Shown here: piece after piece, positions 31,684-40,645 of the stretch
Position numbering within the stretch: the first letter of the stretch is position 1
Layout of the letters: each line of letters starts with the position of its first letter
Assembly: GCA_046296435.1 (NCBI GenBank)
Contig: JBKBLI010000019.1
Location: 1-51,484, forward strand
Source of the DNA: M3007 sp046296435
Lineage (GTDB): Bacteria > Bacteroidota > Bacteroidia > Chitinophagales > Saprospiraceae
DNA length: 51,484 nucleotides
Direction of reading: 5' to 3'
Notes under the pieces: generated by a model
Told to the model about the DNA's origin: nothing
Databases searched by the model: none
The model's input: only the letters and a program-made list of their open reading frames with translations
Program-made: the position numbers and the translations under genes

Positions 31684-33618
31684 ATGTTCAACCGATTACT
31701 CCCCTTTTTTCTTGTGTTGTGCTGCGCCCGCCTGGCGCAGGCGCAGATCAGCGCGGGCGGAAGTCCGCTTGCGCTATCGGGCGGCGCCAATGCCGATGCC
31801 GCTTTGGCCGCCCGTCCGCCGGCGTGGGTGTACCCTGCTCCCGATCTCAAAGTCTGGCTGGCTGAGGATGCCAAGCAGAGCGGACCTTTGCGTTTTGCGG
31901 CTCCGATCACGACTGACATCAGCCCCGCTCTCCAAGGCGCGTGGAGCGACCTGCCTGATGGGGGGCGCGTATGGCAATTTCGCGGGGCTATGGAGGGGGC
32001 CTTGGGCGTCGTGCTGCTTTTCGACCGGTTCAGGATGCCGAAGGGAGGGCGTTTTTTTGCATATACGCCCGACGGGCGCGTCGTCAGAGGCGCCTACACA
32101 GAGCAAAGCAATTCCGAATCCGGCAAATTTACCATCGGACCGCTCCCGGGCGAGGAATTTGTGCTGGAATACAGGCTCGCGGCCGATGCGGCCGACGAGG
32201 GTGAGATATGGCTCAACCGCATTGACTACGCCTACCGCCGTTTCGAGGATACCGAGTCGGCGTTGAGCACGGGGTTCGGGGCCTCCTTGTCCTGTCATAT
32301 CAACGTCAACTGTCCTGAGGGCGCCGATCTGCAAACCGAAAAGCGGGGCATTGCGCGCATGCTGATGGTCTTCAGCAATGGGACAGGCTTCTGCACCGGC
32401 AGCCTGATCGCCAATACCTCCGAAACGCCTGAGCCGTATTTGCTGAGCGCCCACCATTGCCAATTGATCGGCCTGAACCCCATGTTTGACCAATGGGCTT
32501 TTCATTTCGACTACGAAGCCCCTGGCTGTGCCAATCCGGCTGCCGAACCTGCTTTCAAATCGGTGCTCGGTTGCCAGCGCATCGCCTTTCGGGACGAAAC
32601 GGACTTCATGCTCCTCAGGCTCAATCCCATTCCCCCGTCTTACGGCGTCTATTTCAATGGCTGGACACGAAGCGCCGCTCCGCCGGCTACCACCAGTTTC
32701 ATACACCATCCGGCCGGCGATATCAAAAAGGTGAGCCGGGACGCCAAAGCGCCCGTAATCCACCCCAATACAATCAATTGGGGGCCCGGTTTCGGGATCA
32801 GCCCCGTCAACACCCATTGGCGTACCCAGCCCGAAACGGGAACTTATCAGCCGGGTTCGAGCGGATGCCCCCTGTTCACGCCCTCCCGACTGATCTTCGG
32901 GCAATTACACGGCGGCTCTTATGTGCAGGGCAACGAGTGCGTGGTCAACGCCGCATTCTTCGGTCGGTTTGACCTGTCATGGGATCAGGGCGCGGCGCCG
33001 GGGGCCAGGCTGCGCGAGTGGCTCGACCCGGCCAATACCAACAAAATGAGCCAACAGGGTTATCAACAACCGCCCCCGCCGGCAGTCCACGCAATTAGCG
33101 GCGTTGTCCGCACCTGGAAGGGTGATCCGATGTCCGACGTGCCGGTCCGCCTGAGCGGTTCCGCAACCCAAAATACGCATACCAACGGCGACGGGTATTT
33201 TCAGTTTTCGAATTTGCCTGCCGGCGGCGACTACCAAATCGCGCCGGAGCTCACAGAAAATCCGCTGAACGGCTTGAGCACCTTCGACATTGTATTGATA
33301 CAAAAGCATATCCTCGGTCAGGAATTGTTTGACAGTCCCTGGAAAATTATCGCCGGCGACACCAACAGCGGAAACACCCTGACCCCCTTCGATATCGTGT
33401 TGATCCGTAGGCTCATCCTTGGGATTGACGATGCGTTTCCGGGGACGCCTTCCTGGCGTTTTTTTCCAAAAACCTTGACATTTAGCAACCCGGACAATCC
33501 CTTTGCCGACGCCCCCTTTCCGTCCGATATAAGCATATCCAATCTATCGGCCGATATGAACGCCATCGATTTTATCGGCGTTAAAATCGGGGATGTGAAT
33601 GGCTCGGCGCAGTACTGA
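31684..33618 (+). CDS. secreted trypsin-like serine protease (lysyl endopeptidase-like) with C-terminal dockerin-type region
   Basis: This is a 644-residue protein with a signal peptide (ending RLAQAQ). After a pro-region of about 190 residues comes a trypsin fold: His258 in LSAHHC, Asp307 in TDFMLLRL and Ser393 in PGSSGCPLF, the Gly-Ser-Ser-Gly form found in lysyl endopeptidases. From about residue 473 there is a carboxypeptidase-regulatory-like fold (ISGVVRTWKGDPMSDVPV). Then come two dockerin-type I repeats (LSTFDIVLIQKHILGQ and LTPFDIVLIRRLILGI with AGDTNSGNTL between), and near the end FIGVKIGDVNGSAQY. No T9SS type A or B domain is evident. The dockerin suggests docking to a cohesin-like partner or another export route. 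Specificity for Lys is inferred. Confidence 0.82.
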   Translation: MFNRLLPFFLVLCCARLAQAQISAGGSPLALSGGANADAALAARPPAWVYPAPDLKVWLAEDAKQSGPLRFAAPITTDISPALQGAWSDLPDGGRVWQFRGAMEGALGVVLLFDRFRMPKGGRFFAYTPDGRVVRGAYTEQSNSESGKFTIGPLPGEEFVLEYRLAADAADEGEIWLNRIDYAYRRFEDTESALSTGFGASLSCHINVNCPEGADLQTEKRGIARMLMVFSNGTGFCTGSLIANTSETPEPYLLSAHHCQLIGLNPMFDQWAFHFDYEAPGCANPAAEPAFKSVLGCQRIAFRDETDFMLLRLNPIPPSYGVYFNGWTRSAAPPATTSFIHHPAGDIKKVSRDAKAPVIHPNTINWGPGFGISPVNTHWRTQPETGTYQPGSSGCPLFTPSRLIFGQLHGGSYVQGNECVVNAAFFGRFDLSWDQGAAPGARLREWLDPANTNKMSQQGYQQPPPPAVHAISGVVRTWKGDPMSDVPVRLSGSATQNTHTNGDGYFQFSNLPAGGDYQIAPELTENPLNGLSTFDIVLIQKHILGQELFDSPWKIIAGDTNSGNTLTPFDIVLIRRLILGIDDAFPGTPSWRFFPKTLTFSNPDNPFADAPFPSDISISNLSADMNAIDFIGVKIGDVNGSAQY

Positions 33619-33668
33619 AAAAAGATATTGCGCGTCGTTTTAGAAAAAAAGTATAACTTTACGCCGCT

Positions 33669-34628
33669 TTGAAAAGCGCGCCTAACCATATTTGCCGCAT
33701 GGCATCGCTTATCCTCGCCCTGACCTTCGTGAGTTGCGCGAGCGAAGTATTTATTGACTTGCCCGAAGAGCCGCCCCGTTTGGTGGCGATCGGACACTTT
33801 ACCGACGGCGATCTGTTTCGCGTGCGGCTGAGTTTTAGCCAGAACTACGACGAGCCGTCGCCGTTGCCTCCGCCCGAAGATGCGGATGTAACCATAGCCG
33901 TAGGCGGACAATCCATGCAGCGCCTGCGAAGGGTGCGCGGCGCCAACGGCGATTTCATCTGGGAGGGCTTACGCCCCGCCGAATTGGGCGTTAATTATAC
34001 CCTGGTGGCCAAGGTGCAGGGCTATCCGCGCATCGAAGCAACCAGCGCCGTGCCGATCCACCGCCCTTTGGCAGGCTACAGCGCAGATGCGGGAAGCGTG
34101 CAGCATGTCCAGATGCAAGATGGCATGCGCCTGGCCCGCGCCCCCATCCGCCTACGCCCCTCCGAGTTGCCGCCCGATAAGCGCTTCTTTGCGTTTAGCC
34201 TTCAGTACGAGATCGAAGTGTTCGAACAATTGCCTAACGGCCAAATCGTCGTGGATTACACCTATCTTACCAGCCCCCGCGAGTCCAGCTTCACGAGCGA
34301 CGGACGGACTATCGCCCTTTTGAGCGACCTCACCCGACTTTACGAGCCGCTCATTTTGATCAACGAAAAGTTTTGGAACAGCCCAGACGCATCGGTCAAT
34401 ATCGACGCCCTCATACGCTATAACCCCCGCTTTGAGCGTCCGGTCAACGTGCTGGTCGAGTGGCGTACGCTGTCGCCCGAATACTACTGGTATTTCCTTT
34501 CTTTAGCCTCGCAGGGAAGCGCGCCGCCATTGACCGAACCCGACGCCGTGTTCAATAACGTATTGAACGGGTACGGCAACTTCTCGGGCTATTCGTTCAG
34601 CATCGACACCATACGCCTCGATCTCTGA
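33669..34628 (+). CDS. DUF4249 family lipoprotein
   Basis: This protein of about 319 residues has a type II signal (LILALTFVSC) followed by ASEVFIDLPEEPPRLVAIGHF, the DUF4249 opening. Later segments DADVTIAVGGQ, LGVNYTLVAKVQGYPRIEATSAVP and the C-terminal VFNNVLNGYGNFSGYS fit the same family, members of which are often encoded beside TonB-dependent receptors. Two starts are possible. TTG 33669 gives a basic n-region (MKSAPNHICR). ATG 33699 gives a shorter signal but sits better downstream of the near-consensus -7 box TAACTTTA (33654-33661). No receptor gene is adjacent, which is unusual for this family. Outer-membrane association is inferred. Confidence 0.8.
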   Translation: MKSAPNHICRMASLILALTFVSCASEVFIDLPEEPPRLVAIGHFTDGDLFRVRLSFSQNYDEPSPLPPPEDADVTIAVGGQSMQRLRRVRGANGDFIWEGLRPAELGVNYTLVAKVQGYPRIEATSAVPIHRPLAGYSADAGSVQHVQMQDGMRLARAPIRLRPSELPPDKRFFAFSLQYEIEVFEQLPNGQIVVDYTYLTSPRESSFTSDGRTIALLSDLTRLYEPLILINEKFWNSPDASVNIDALIRYNPRFERPVNVLVEWRTLSPEYYWYFLSLASQGSAPPLTEPDAVFNNVLNGYGNFSGYSFSIDTIRLDL

Positions 34629-34634
34629 ACCAGG

Positions 34635-36023
34635 TCAGGCAGGCGCCAGCAGACGGCTCAGATTACCGGGCAAGAGTCTGTTTTTAAGAAAAAAACGCAC
34701 ATAGGGCCATTCTTTTTGGGAAAAAGCGGACAGCGAGCGGGCAGCTTCGGGGTTGGCGAGCAGGGCGCTGGCGTCGCGAAAACGCAGTTGGACGATGCGC
34801 CCGCCTCGGGTTTCGGCCTCCGTGTAGTAAACCCGCGCCTCGATACCGCTCAGAAAAGTGCCCTCTGCCCCCTTCGAAAACCGCAGCCGGTACAGCAACG
34901 GCGCGTGGCACCAGCTAAATATGTCGTATGCCACAAAATCGCCCTGCGAATACGAAACAAACACATCCTTGCTCTTCCCACTGAACGGATCCGCCATGCG
35001 CAACAACTCGAAGGGCTGCGGATTGTGTGGGTGATTGGCCAAAATCACATCTGCGCCGCTCAGGCTGCAAAACTCCCGAATGTTGCGCAGCGTGTGCATC
35101 GACGGATATGCCTGATAGGCGCAGCCCATGTGCAGGTGCGCCACAATCAGATCCGCGCCGCGCTCGCGCGCCAACTGACATTGCGCCACGAGCACGCTCC
35201 AGTCCGGGTTTGGAAGGTTCAGCGGGTGACACTCAAGCAGCCAAGGCTTGTCCGGCGGTAGCGTTTCGGCGTTGAGCGAAAAAGTGGCCCCCGCGAAGGC
35301 AACCCGAATACCCTTGCGCTCGATAATCGGGATGCGCAGGCGCTCGGCTTCCGTGCGCGCCGCGCCGCACCAGGCAATTTGCCGACGGTCCAAAAAATCC
35401 AGCGTACCCATTAGCCCCGCTTCGCCCATATCGAGCGCATGGTTGTTGGCCACCGAGAGGAGGTCAAACCCTCTGTAGCGCCCCAAGCCCGAAAAAACCT
35501 CGAACATCTGCTCCGAAGCGTTGAAATACATGTGGTAGAGCATCACCTCGGGTACGGACGCAGGGGGGCGGGATAAATCTAACGGCGTCTCAAGGTTGGC
35601 CGTCACAATATCGGCGTCAAAGAAAAAATCGCCCGCTTCGTCCCACAGTGCGGCGCAAACCTCGGGCCGAATGGCATCATAAGGCATCAAGTCGCCGCCT
35701 GCGCTTAAAGTGATCTCCGTCTCCGCCCGAAACCCGGGCGGCAAACAAATCTCATCTTGCTTGTCCGCAAAGTAGCGCTCCAGGTCGCTGCCCGCTTCGG
35801 ATTGCCAAACGGGTTGGTAGTAGTATTTGTACCCCAGATAGAGTCGCTCGGCGGGCTTCATGGTCAGGGGGTCCTCGTGGTGTTCAGGCCATAGCTCAGA
35901 CCAGCGTTTGCCGTCGAACATCCGGACTAACCCGTACAAGAAGCGCAACAACACAGTCAGCAATTTCCCGCGTCGGCTCCAGGGATTGACCGGCGTAGCG
36001 CGTGTGGGTATCGACTCAGGCAT
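34635..36023 (-). CDS. CapA family (poly-gamma-glutamate synthesis-type) protein
   Basis: This 462-residue protein has a calcineurin-like phosphoesterase fold of the PGA_cap/CapA family. The core has ITLSAGGDLMPYDAI (metal-binding Asp), ADIVTANLETPLD, LLSVANNHALDMGEAGLMGTL (Asn-His motif), ADLIVAHLHMGCAYQ and GADVILANHPHNPQPFE with further His ligands, matching the family order. The first ~100 residues (LLRFLYGLVRMFDGKRW, LYLGYKYYYQPVW) are an extension with no export signal that I can see. CapA proteins act in capsule or polyglutamate export, but many homologues have unknown substrates. It follows the MATE gene by 101 bases on the same strand and may share its promoter. No capB/capC is present. 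Confidence 0.8.
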   Translation of the reverse strand: MPESIPTRATPVNPWSRRGKLLTVLLRFLYGLVRMFDGKRWSELWPEHHEDPLTMKPAERLYLGYKYYYQPVWQSEAGSDLERYFADKQDEICLPPGFRAETEITLSAGGDLMPYDAIRPEVCAALWDEAGDFFFDADIVTANLETPLDLSRPPASVPEVMLYHMYFNASEQMFEVFSGLGRYRGFDLLSVANNHALDMGEAGLMGTLDFLDRRQIAWCGAARTEAERLRIPIIERKGIRVAFAGATFSLNAETLPPDKPWLLECHPLNLPNPDWSVLVAQCQLARERGADLIVAHLHMGCAYQAYPSMHTLRNIREFCSLSGADVILANHPHNPQPFELLRMADPFSGKSKDVFVSYSQGDFVAYDIFSWCHAPLLYRLRFSKGAEGTFLSGIEARVYYTEAETRGGRIVQLRFRDASALLANPEAARSLSAFSQKEWPYVRFFLKNRLLPGNLSRLLAPA

Positions 36024-36124
36024 GATTTCTGATTTTTTTTAAAACGTCGGTTGGCTTTTTTTGATGTATGGGTTGTAAAACGCTTCCCGCATCTCTCTTA
36101 GGCATCCGCTTCTCGCGCAAGGGC

Positions 36125-37534
36125 TCAGACCCGCACTTTTTTCCAGCGCCCTGTGCGAAAATACCACATGGCGGCAGCCGCCATACCCGACTCGGCAATA
36201 GGGATGCTCCAATAGACTCCCGCCTCGCCCCAGCCCAAGTGAAAAGCCAATAGCCAGGCCAGCGGCGTCTCTATCAACCAAAAGAAGACGAAATTGAGCA
36301 GCGTTGGCGTGAGGGTGTCGCCGGCGCCGTTGATCGATTGGGTGATCACCATTCCATAGCCGTAGAACAAATATCCGGCGGACATGATGCGCAGCGACAG
36401 GGCGCCCGATGCTTTGACCGATGCGTCATCCGTAAAAATACCGATCAATCCCGGCGCCGCGAATAAGTAAATGATACCGATCAAGAGCATAAAAGCGCCG
36501 CAAAAATGACCCGCTAACCACGCCGAAGTTGCCGCGCGTTCGGGCTGACCGGCCCCGAGGTTCTGGCCCGTCAGGGTGCTGGCCGCATTAGCGATACCCC
36601 ATGCCGGCAGTATCGAAAACACAACGATGCGAATGGCGATCGTATAGCCCGCCGTGGCCTCTTTGCCGATTTGGCCGAGCAGGTAAATCAAGAATATCCA
36701 ACTGGCCGAAGCAATCAGATATTGCCCCGTGCTGCCTGCGCCCACGCGCAGCAGCGTAAGCATCAGATCGGCCCGGGGGCGCAGGTAACGCCAGTATAAT
36801 CGCACCGAACGGCCCACCCCAAACAAATGCCACAATTGATAAGCCACGCCCGCGCTGCGTCCGATTGTGGTGGCGATGCCCGCACCCAACAGCCCCATAG
36901 CCGGAATCGGCCCCATCCCAAAAATAAGCAGCGGATCCAGTACCAGATTGACGCCGTTGGCCAGCCAAAGCGCGCGCATGGCGGTATTGGCATCGCCCGC
37001 GCCGCGAAAGATGCCATTGAGCATCCAGAGCAGCAGAACGGGCAAATTGGCGGAGAGCATCAAACGCACAAACGGCAAGCCCGCCGCCTGTACGTCTTTG
37101 TCGCGGGTCATGACAGACAGGATATCCGGCGCCATCAAATAACCCGGTATCGCCAGCAATGTAGAAATCACCAATCCCACCAACAAAACCTGAGCGCCCG
37201 CAACGCCCGCAGCCCGACGACGCCCCTCTCCAACCCGGCGCGATACCATTGCGGTGGCTGCCGCGCTCAAGCCGATGCCGATGGCGTATATGAGCGTGAG
37301 AATTGATTCCGTTAATCCTACAGTCGCCACCGCCTCGATGCTGATCTTGGCCACAAACCATGCGTCCACCACCGCAAAGAGGGACTCCATGGCCATTTCG
37401 AGCACCATCGGGATCGAAAGCAGGACAATGGCCCGCCGAATGCTGCCTTGCGTGTAGTCGCGTTCAACGCCGTTGAGTGATTCGCGTATTAGAGCAACGA
37501 TGCGGCGCCGACGAGTCAAAAATTTTTGTCGCAA
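36125..37534 (-). CDS. MATE family efflux transporter
   Basis: This integral membrane protein of about 469 residues has the twelve-helix pattern of MATE antiporters. The N-terminal hallmark is RDYTQGSIRRAIVLLSIPMVLEMAMESLFAVVD, here from about residue 26. GLTESILTLIYAIGIGL and MVSRRVGEGRRRAAGVA follow in the first half, and IANAASTLTGQNLGAGQPERA in the second is the matching repeat. It probably exports cationic or other drugs using Na+ or H+. The start is TTG (37534 or 37519); no ATG precedes the conserved region. A perfect -7 box lies 54 bases upstream. CapA follows downstream. Confidence 0.92.
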   Translation of the reverse strand: MRQKFLTRRRRIVALIRESLNGVERDYTQGSIRRAIVLLSIPMVLEMAMESLFAVVDAWFVAKISIEAVATVGLTESILTLIYAIGIGLSAAATAMVSRRVGEGRRRAAGVAGAQVLLVGLVISTLLAIPGYLMAPDILSVMTRDKDVQAAGLPFVRLMLSANLPVLLLWMLNGIFRGAGDANTAMRALWLANGVNLVLDPLLIFGMGPIPAMGLLGAGIATTIGRSAGVAYQLWHLFGVGRSVRLYWRYLRPRADLMLTLLRVGAGSTGQYLIASASWIFLIYLLGQIGKEATAGYTIAIRIVVFSILPAWGIANAASTLTGQNLGAGQPERAATSAWLAGHFCGAFMLLIGIIYLFAAPGLIGIFTDDASVKASGALSLRIMSAGYLFYGYGMVITQSINGAGDTLTPTLLNFVFFWLIETPLAWLLAFHLGWGEAGVYWSIPIAESGMAAAAMWYFRTGRWKKVRV

Positions 37535-37588
37535 AAGATCCCGTTTTTTTGATGCCGGCTTAAACGCGCGGAGGTGTGAATTAGTGTT

Positions 37589-37596
37589 ACAAAGAT
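37589..37596 (-). promoter_or_regulatory. -7 promoter box for the MATE gene
   Basis: The minus strand reads TATCTTTG (perfect TAnnTTTG), 54 bases upstream of the proposed TTG start at 37534. It is in the 131-base divergent gap shared with mqnC. Confidence 0.5.
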
Positions 37597-37665
37597 ACCC
37601 ATGAAGACAACTACATGCCGGGATTTTTGTTTTGATAGGCGATAAACGTTAAACAACGCTGCAAC

Positions 37666-38820
37666 ATGAATGTCAGAGCCGAAATAGATGGGTTACTGCA
37701 CCGCGCGCTACAGTTGGATTGGCTTTCCCCGGAGGAGGGCGTGTTCCTCTTCGAGCAGGCGCCTACCGCCGAATTGATGTACGTGGGCGCCGCATTGCGC
37801 CGGCGCCACGTACCCAACGACGTGGTTACCTGGATCATCGATCGCAATTCGAACACGACCAACGTCTGCATCGCCAATTGTAAGTTCTGCAACTTCTACA
37901 GAAGACCGGGACACGAGGAAGCATACGTCACCACGATCGAGGAGTACAAAGAAAAAATTGAAGAAATGTTCCGCCTCGGCGGCGAGCAACTCCTGCTTCA
38001 GGGCGGCCACCACCCCGATCTCGGATTGGATTTTTACGCCAACCTGTTCCGCCAACTCAAGTCCCTGTACCCCAATCTCAAGCTCCATGCGCTCGGCCCG
38101 CCTGAGATCGCGCATATCGCCAAACTTGAAGGCATGAGCCACTACGACGTGCTCAAGACGCTGATGGAAGCGGGTTTGGACTCTTTGCCCGGCGCCGGCG
38201 CCGAAATCCTCGACGACCGTGTACGTCGCCTTATATCCAAGGGCAAGTGCGGCGGTCAGGAATGGCTCGACGTGATGCGCGCCGCACATCAATTGCGCCT
38301 GACCACTTCGGCCACCATGATGTTTGGGCATATCGAAACCAACCTGGAGCGCATGCAGCATTTCGCGGCGCTCCGACAAGTGCAAAGCGAAAAGCCCGCC
38401 GACGCCAAGGGCTTTCTCGCGTTTATCCCTTGGCCATTTCAGGACGAGGATACCATCCTCAAAAAGATCAAGCGCGCGCGCAATGCCGTTACCGGCGACG
38501 AATATGTGCGTATGATCGCCATGAGCCGCATCATGCTGCCCAACGTGGTCAACATCCAGGCCTCGTGGCTGACAGTAGGCAAGCAGGTGGCGCAAATTTG
38601 CCTCCACGCCGGCGCGAACGATTTCGGCAGCATTATGATTGAGGAAAATGTGGTTTCGGCCGCCGGCGCGCGCTTTCGCTTCACGGCCGACGGCATTCAA
38701 CGCGCCATTCAGGAAGCGGGCTACCGGCCGCAGTTGCGCAATCAGCAATACGAATACCGCGATTTGCCGGAGGGTATTGTCAATCAAGAGTTGGACCGTT
38801 CGGCCATGTTGGTAGATTGA
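37666..38820 (+). CDS. mqnC: cyclic dehypoxanthinyl futalosine synthase, radical SAM (MqnC)
   Basis: This 384-residue radical SAM enzyme of the futalosine route to menaquinone cyclises dehypoxanthine futalosine. The [4Fe-4S] motif is Cys68-Cys72-Cys75 in CIANCKFCNFYR. Also visible are ITRNSNTTNVC-type context (IIDRNSNTTNVC), LLLQGGHHPDLGLDFY, LPGAGAEILDDRVRR, TTSATMMFGHIE and the MqnC-specific ASWLTVGKQVAQICLHAGANDF with GSIMIEENVVSAAGA. Length fits. MqnE and CofH are related, but the C-terminal segment points to MqnC. Other mqn genes are not adjacent. Menaquinone made this way would feed NDH-2. Confidence 0.95.
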   Translation: MNVRAEIDGLLHRALQLDWLSPEEGVFLFEQAPTAELMYVGAALRRRHVPNDVVTWIIDRNSNTTNVCIANCKFCNFYRRPGHEEAYVTTIEEYKEKIEEMFRLGGEQLLLQGGHHPDLGLDFYANLFRQLKSLYPNLKLHALGPPEIAHIAKLEGMSHYDVLKTLMEAGLDSLPGAGAEILDDRVRRLISKGKCGGQEWLDVMRAAHQLRLTTSATMMFGHIETNLERMQHFAALRQVQSEKPADAKGFLAFIPWPFQDEDTILKKIKRARNAVTGDEYVRMIAMSRIMLPNVVNIQASWLTVGKQVAQICLHAGANDFGSIMIEENVVSAAGARFRFTADGIQRAIQEAGYRPQLRNQQYEYRDLPEGIVNQELDRSAMLVD

Positions 38821-38985
38821 GATTTGGCCCCGCCGCTCCCGCATGTCCCGTACGCCCGTCTCTTGAAAAAATGGGGTCGGCCCTGCAAAATAAAACAGGG
38901 ATGCGCCCGTTTTCGAAGACAAATACGCGCCCTTGCTTTGCACGCAGCGCCGGTCAGGCGTCTTTTTCGAAAACAAAATTGAGTA

Positions 38986-39384
38986 ATGAAGAGTCCCAAA
39001 CCTCTGCTCGCGCTCTTCTTAGCGTTCTTGTGTCAGTTGCAGGGCTGTCGCCCCGCTCCCGACGAAGTTCCGCTGCCTACGGAGATTTGCATCGAAACGC
39101 GCCACCACAGCGTGCCGGTTCGGGGCGTCACGGTGTATATCAAGTACTTTGCCGAGGCTTTTCCGGGTTACGACAAAGAACCCACGTATTTCGATGCTAA
39201 GTTTACGACCCGAGGGGATGCCGGAAGGGGGTGTATCCGCTCCATACCAGAGGGGCGTCACTGGTTGGTCGCGCACGGTTTTGACAGCGTGTATCACATG
39301 GATCGGATGTTCGGAAGTCTTCCCGTCGAAATTTCCTTAGATGCCCGCCCGCGCATAGACACCATCATTTATCTGGGGCATTAG
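38986..39384 (+). CDS. small uncharacterised lipoprotein
   Basis: This is a 132-residue protein with a type II signal peptide (LLALFLAFLCQLQGC; lipobox Cys at residue 21). The mature part begins RPAPDEVPLPTEICIETRHH and includes VPVRGVTVYIKYFAEAFPG and TTRGDAGRGCIRSIPEG, reminiscent of a carboxypeptidase-regulatory or transthyretin-like Ig fold, ending SLDARPRIDTIIYLGH. I do not recognise a defined family. It is preceded by an intergenic stretch with T/A palindromes and a CCCTG/CAGGG hairpin (38881-38900) after mqnC. Probably anchored in the outer or inner membrane. Confidence 0.6.
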   Translation: MKSPKPLLALFLAFLCQLQGCRPAPDEVPLPTEICIETRHHSVPVRGVTVYIKYFAEAFPGYDKEPTYFDAKFTTRGDAGRGCIRSIPEGRHWLVAHGFDSVYHMDRMFGSLPVEISLDARPRIDTIIYLGH

Positions 39385-39595
39385 CCGACGCATTCCGGGC
39401 CTGTTTTGCATGTTTTTTCGCTGGAAAAGACCGCGTCGGGGCGTTGCGATTTTTTTTGAAAAAAGAAGCAAGCAGAGGATGTGCGCGCGTCTGTTCCTTT
39501 TTTGCCCATTTTTTTAAGCAAAAAAACATCCCAGTCTTTGTCAAAGCAGCAAACTTTAGCTGCCTTTACGACGCTCGAAAGGATTGGCTATACAA
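39385..39595. repeat. intergenic stretch with two T/A-run palindromes
   Basis: This lies between two convergent genes. It holds T8-G-A6 (39450-39464) and T7-AAGC-A7 (39509-39526), the second pairing partly into ATGTTTTTTTGC on the other strand. No coding sequence is seen. Confidence 0.45.
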
Positions 39596-40636
39596 TCATC
39601 GCGCCATCCAGCGCCCGATTCCGACTTCGGGCGACAGCGGGGCGTCGTTGAGCAAGCGCTCGGCAAATTGATTGGCCCAAAAGGGCGCCAGTAAGCCCCC
39701 TTTTGATCCCATGCCGTTGAAAACTGAAAGTCCGGCAATGTCCGGATGGCGGCCCATGACCGGCCGGCGGTCGCGCACTGAGGGCCGAATCGCCGCCCGG
39801 TGCGCGACTACCTCGAAAGGCGCGTCCAACATCTCTTCCAACATCGAGACATATTGGGCGCGGCGGGCTGGTTCCGGCTCTGCATGGGCAAAGCGGTGGT
39901 CGTAGTTTGATCCGGCCCAGAACGATCCCTCGCCTACGGGACAGAGGATGAGCTGGCGCTTAGCGGCCGAGCGCGGGAGCGGGGCGCTGGAGGCGTCTAA
40001 GCGCAGGAGCAGGGCTTCGCCCTTGGCGGGATTCCAGCCCAAGTTGCCAAAAAACGGGCATTGCGCTACCGCCGCGCCCTGGCAGAGCGCTATCTGGTCG
40101 TAATTGCGCAGTAATTCAGGCAATTCGGACGGGACAAACGAACGGCGCTCAAAGTTCTGACCGTGCCAGCGGGCCAGGGCATGCAGTAAAGTCGGAAAGT
40201 CAACCCTTCCCGCCCCGTTTACGCGCCCGTATCCCGCGCTTTTTTTCAAGAAAAAACGCCACTCGCCAGCGTCTGCGCACGCTTGCGCATAGACGCCAAA
40301 CTCAGGATCTGCGAGTTTTGCCGCCCAGTTGTTGAGCGTTTCGGAGTTGTCCATGACGCGCAGGATACTGAAGTCGCACCAGACCTCCGCTCCCGTCTCT
40401 TTGGCGATATCGAGGTAAGTTTGTCGGGCAAAAGGAGCGAACTCTGCAAATCGCCACGACAGCGAGAGCCGGCGTCCGGTGATTGGATTGACCAGGCCGG
40501 CGGCCACGCGGGAGGCGCTTTCGGGCATACCGGCATCCCAAACGCATACGTCCGCGCCTTTTTTTTTCAAAAAATAAGCCAACATGGCTCCGGCGATGCC
40601 GTGTCCCACAACCAAAATACGCGATCCTGATGACAT
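39596..40636 (-). CDS. FAD-dependent oxidoreductase of the DAO (glycine/D-amino acid oxidase) family
   Basis: This 346-residue flavoprotein has the dinucleotide motif ILVVGHGIAGAMLAYFLKKKG at the N-terminus and SRVAAGLVNPITGRRLS, the usual DAO-family continuation. The C-terminal FAD region reads HRAAIRPSVRDRRPVMGRH and LSVFNGMGSKGGLLAPFWA. Related proteins act on secondary amines or D-amino acids, or in tRNA modification (MnmC-like); the substrate cannot be settled here. It starts 9 bases after the stop of the proline-rich hypothetical gene and is probably co-transcribed with it. Cytoplasmic, with no signal peptide. Confidence 0.85.
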   Translation of the reverse strand: MSSGSRILVVGHGIAGAMLAYFLKKKGADVCVWDAGMPESASRVAAGLVNPITGRRLSLSWRFAEFAPFARQTYLDIAKETGAEVWCDFSILRVMDNSETLNNWAAKLADPEFGVYAQACADAGEWRFFLKKSAGYGRVNGAGRVDFPTLLHALARWHGQNFERRSFVPSELPELLRNYDQIALCQGAAVAQCPFFGNLGWNPAKGEALLLRLDASSAPLPRSAAKRQLILCPVGEGSFWAGSNYDHRFAHAEPEPARRAQYVSMLEEMLDAPFEVVAHRAAIRPSVRDRRPVMGRHPDIAGLSVFNGMGSKGGLLAPFWANQFAERLLNDAPLSPEVGIGRWMAR

Positions 40637-40645
40637 GGCGGGCGA

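Noticed and set aside
40559..40574. T9-C-A6 run as another regulatory palindrome
   Set aside because: It lies inside the DAO-type gene and encodes Phe-Leu-Lys-Lys-Lys with TTT/AAA codons, so protein sequence and codon use can explain it. The same holds for 20567-20582, 34681-34725, 40240-40256 and 13396-13411.
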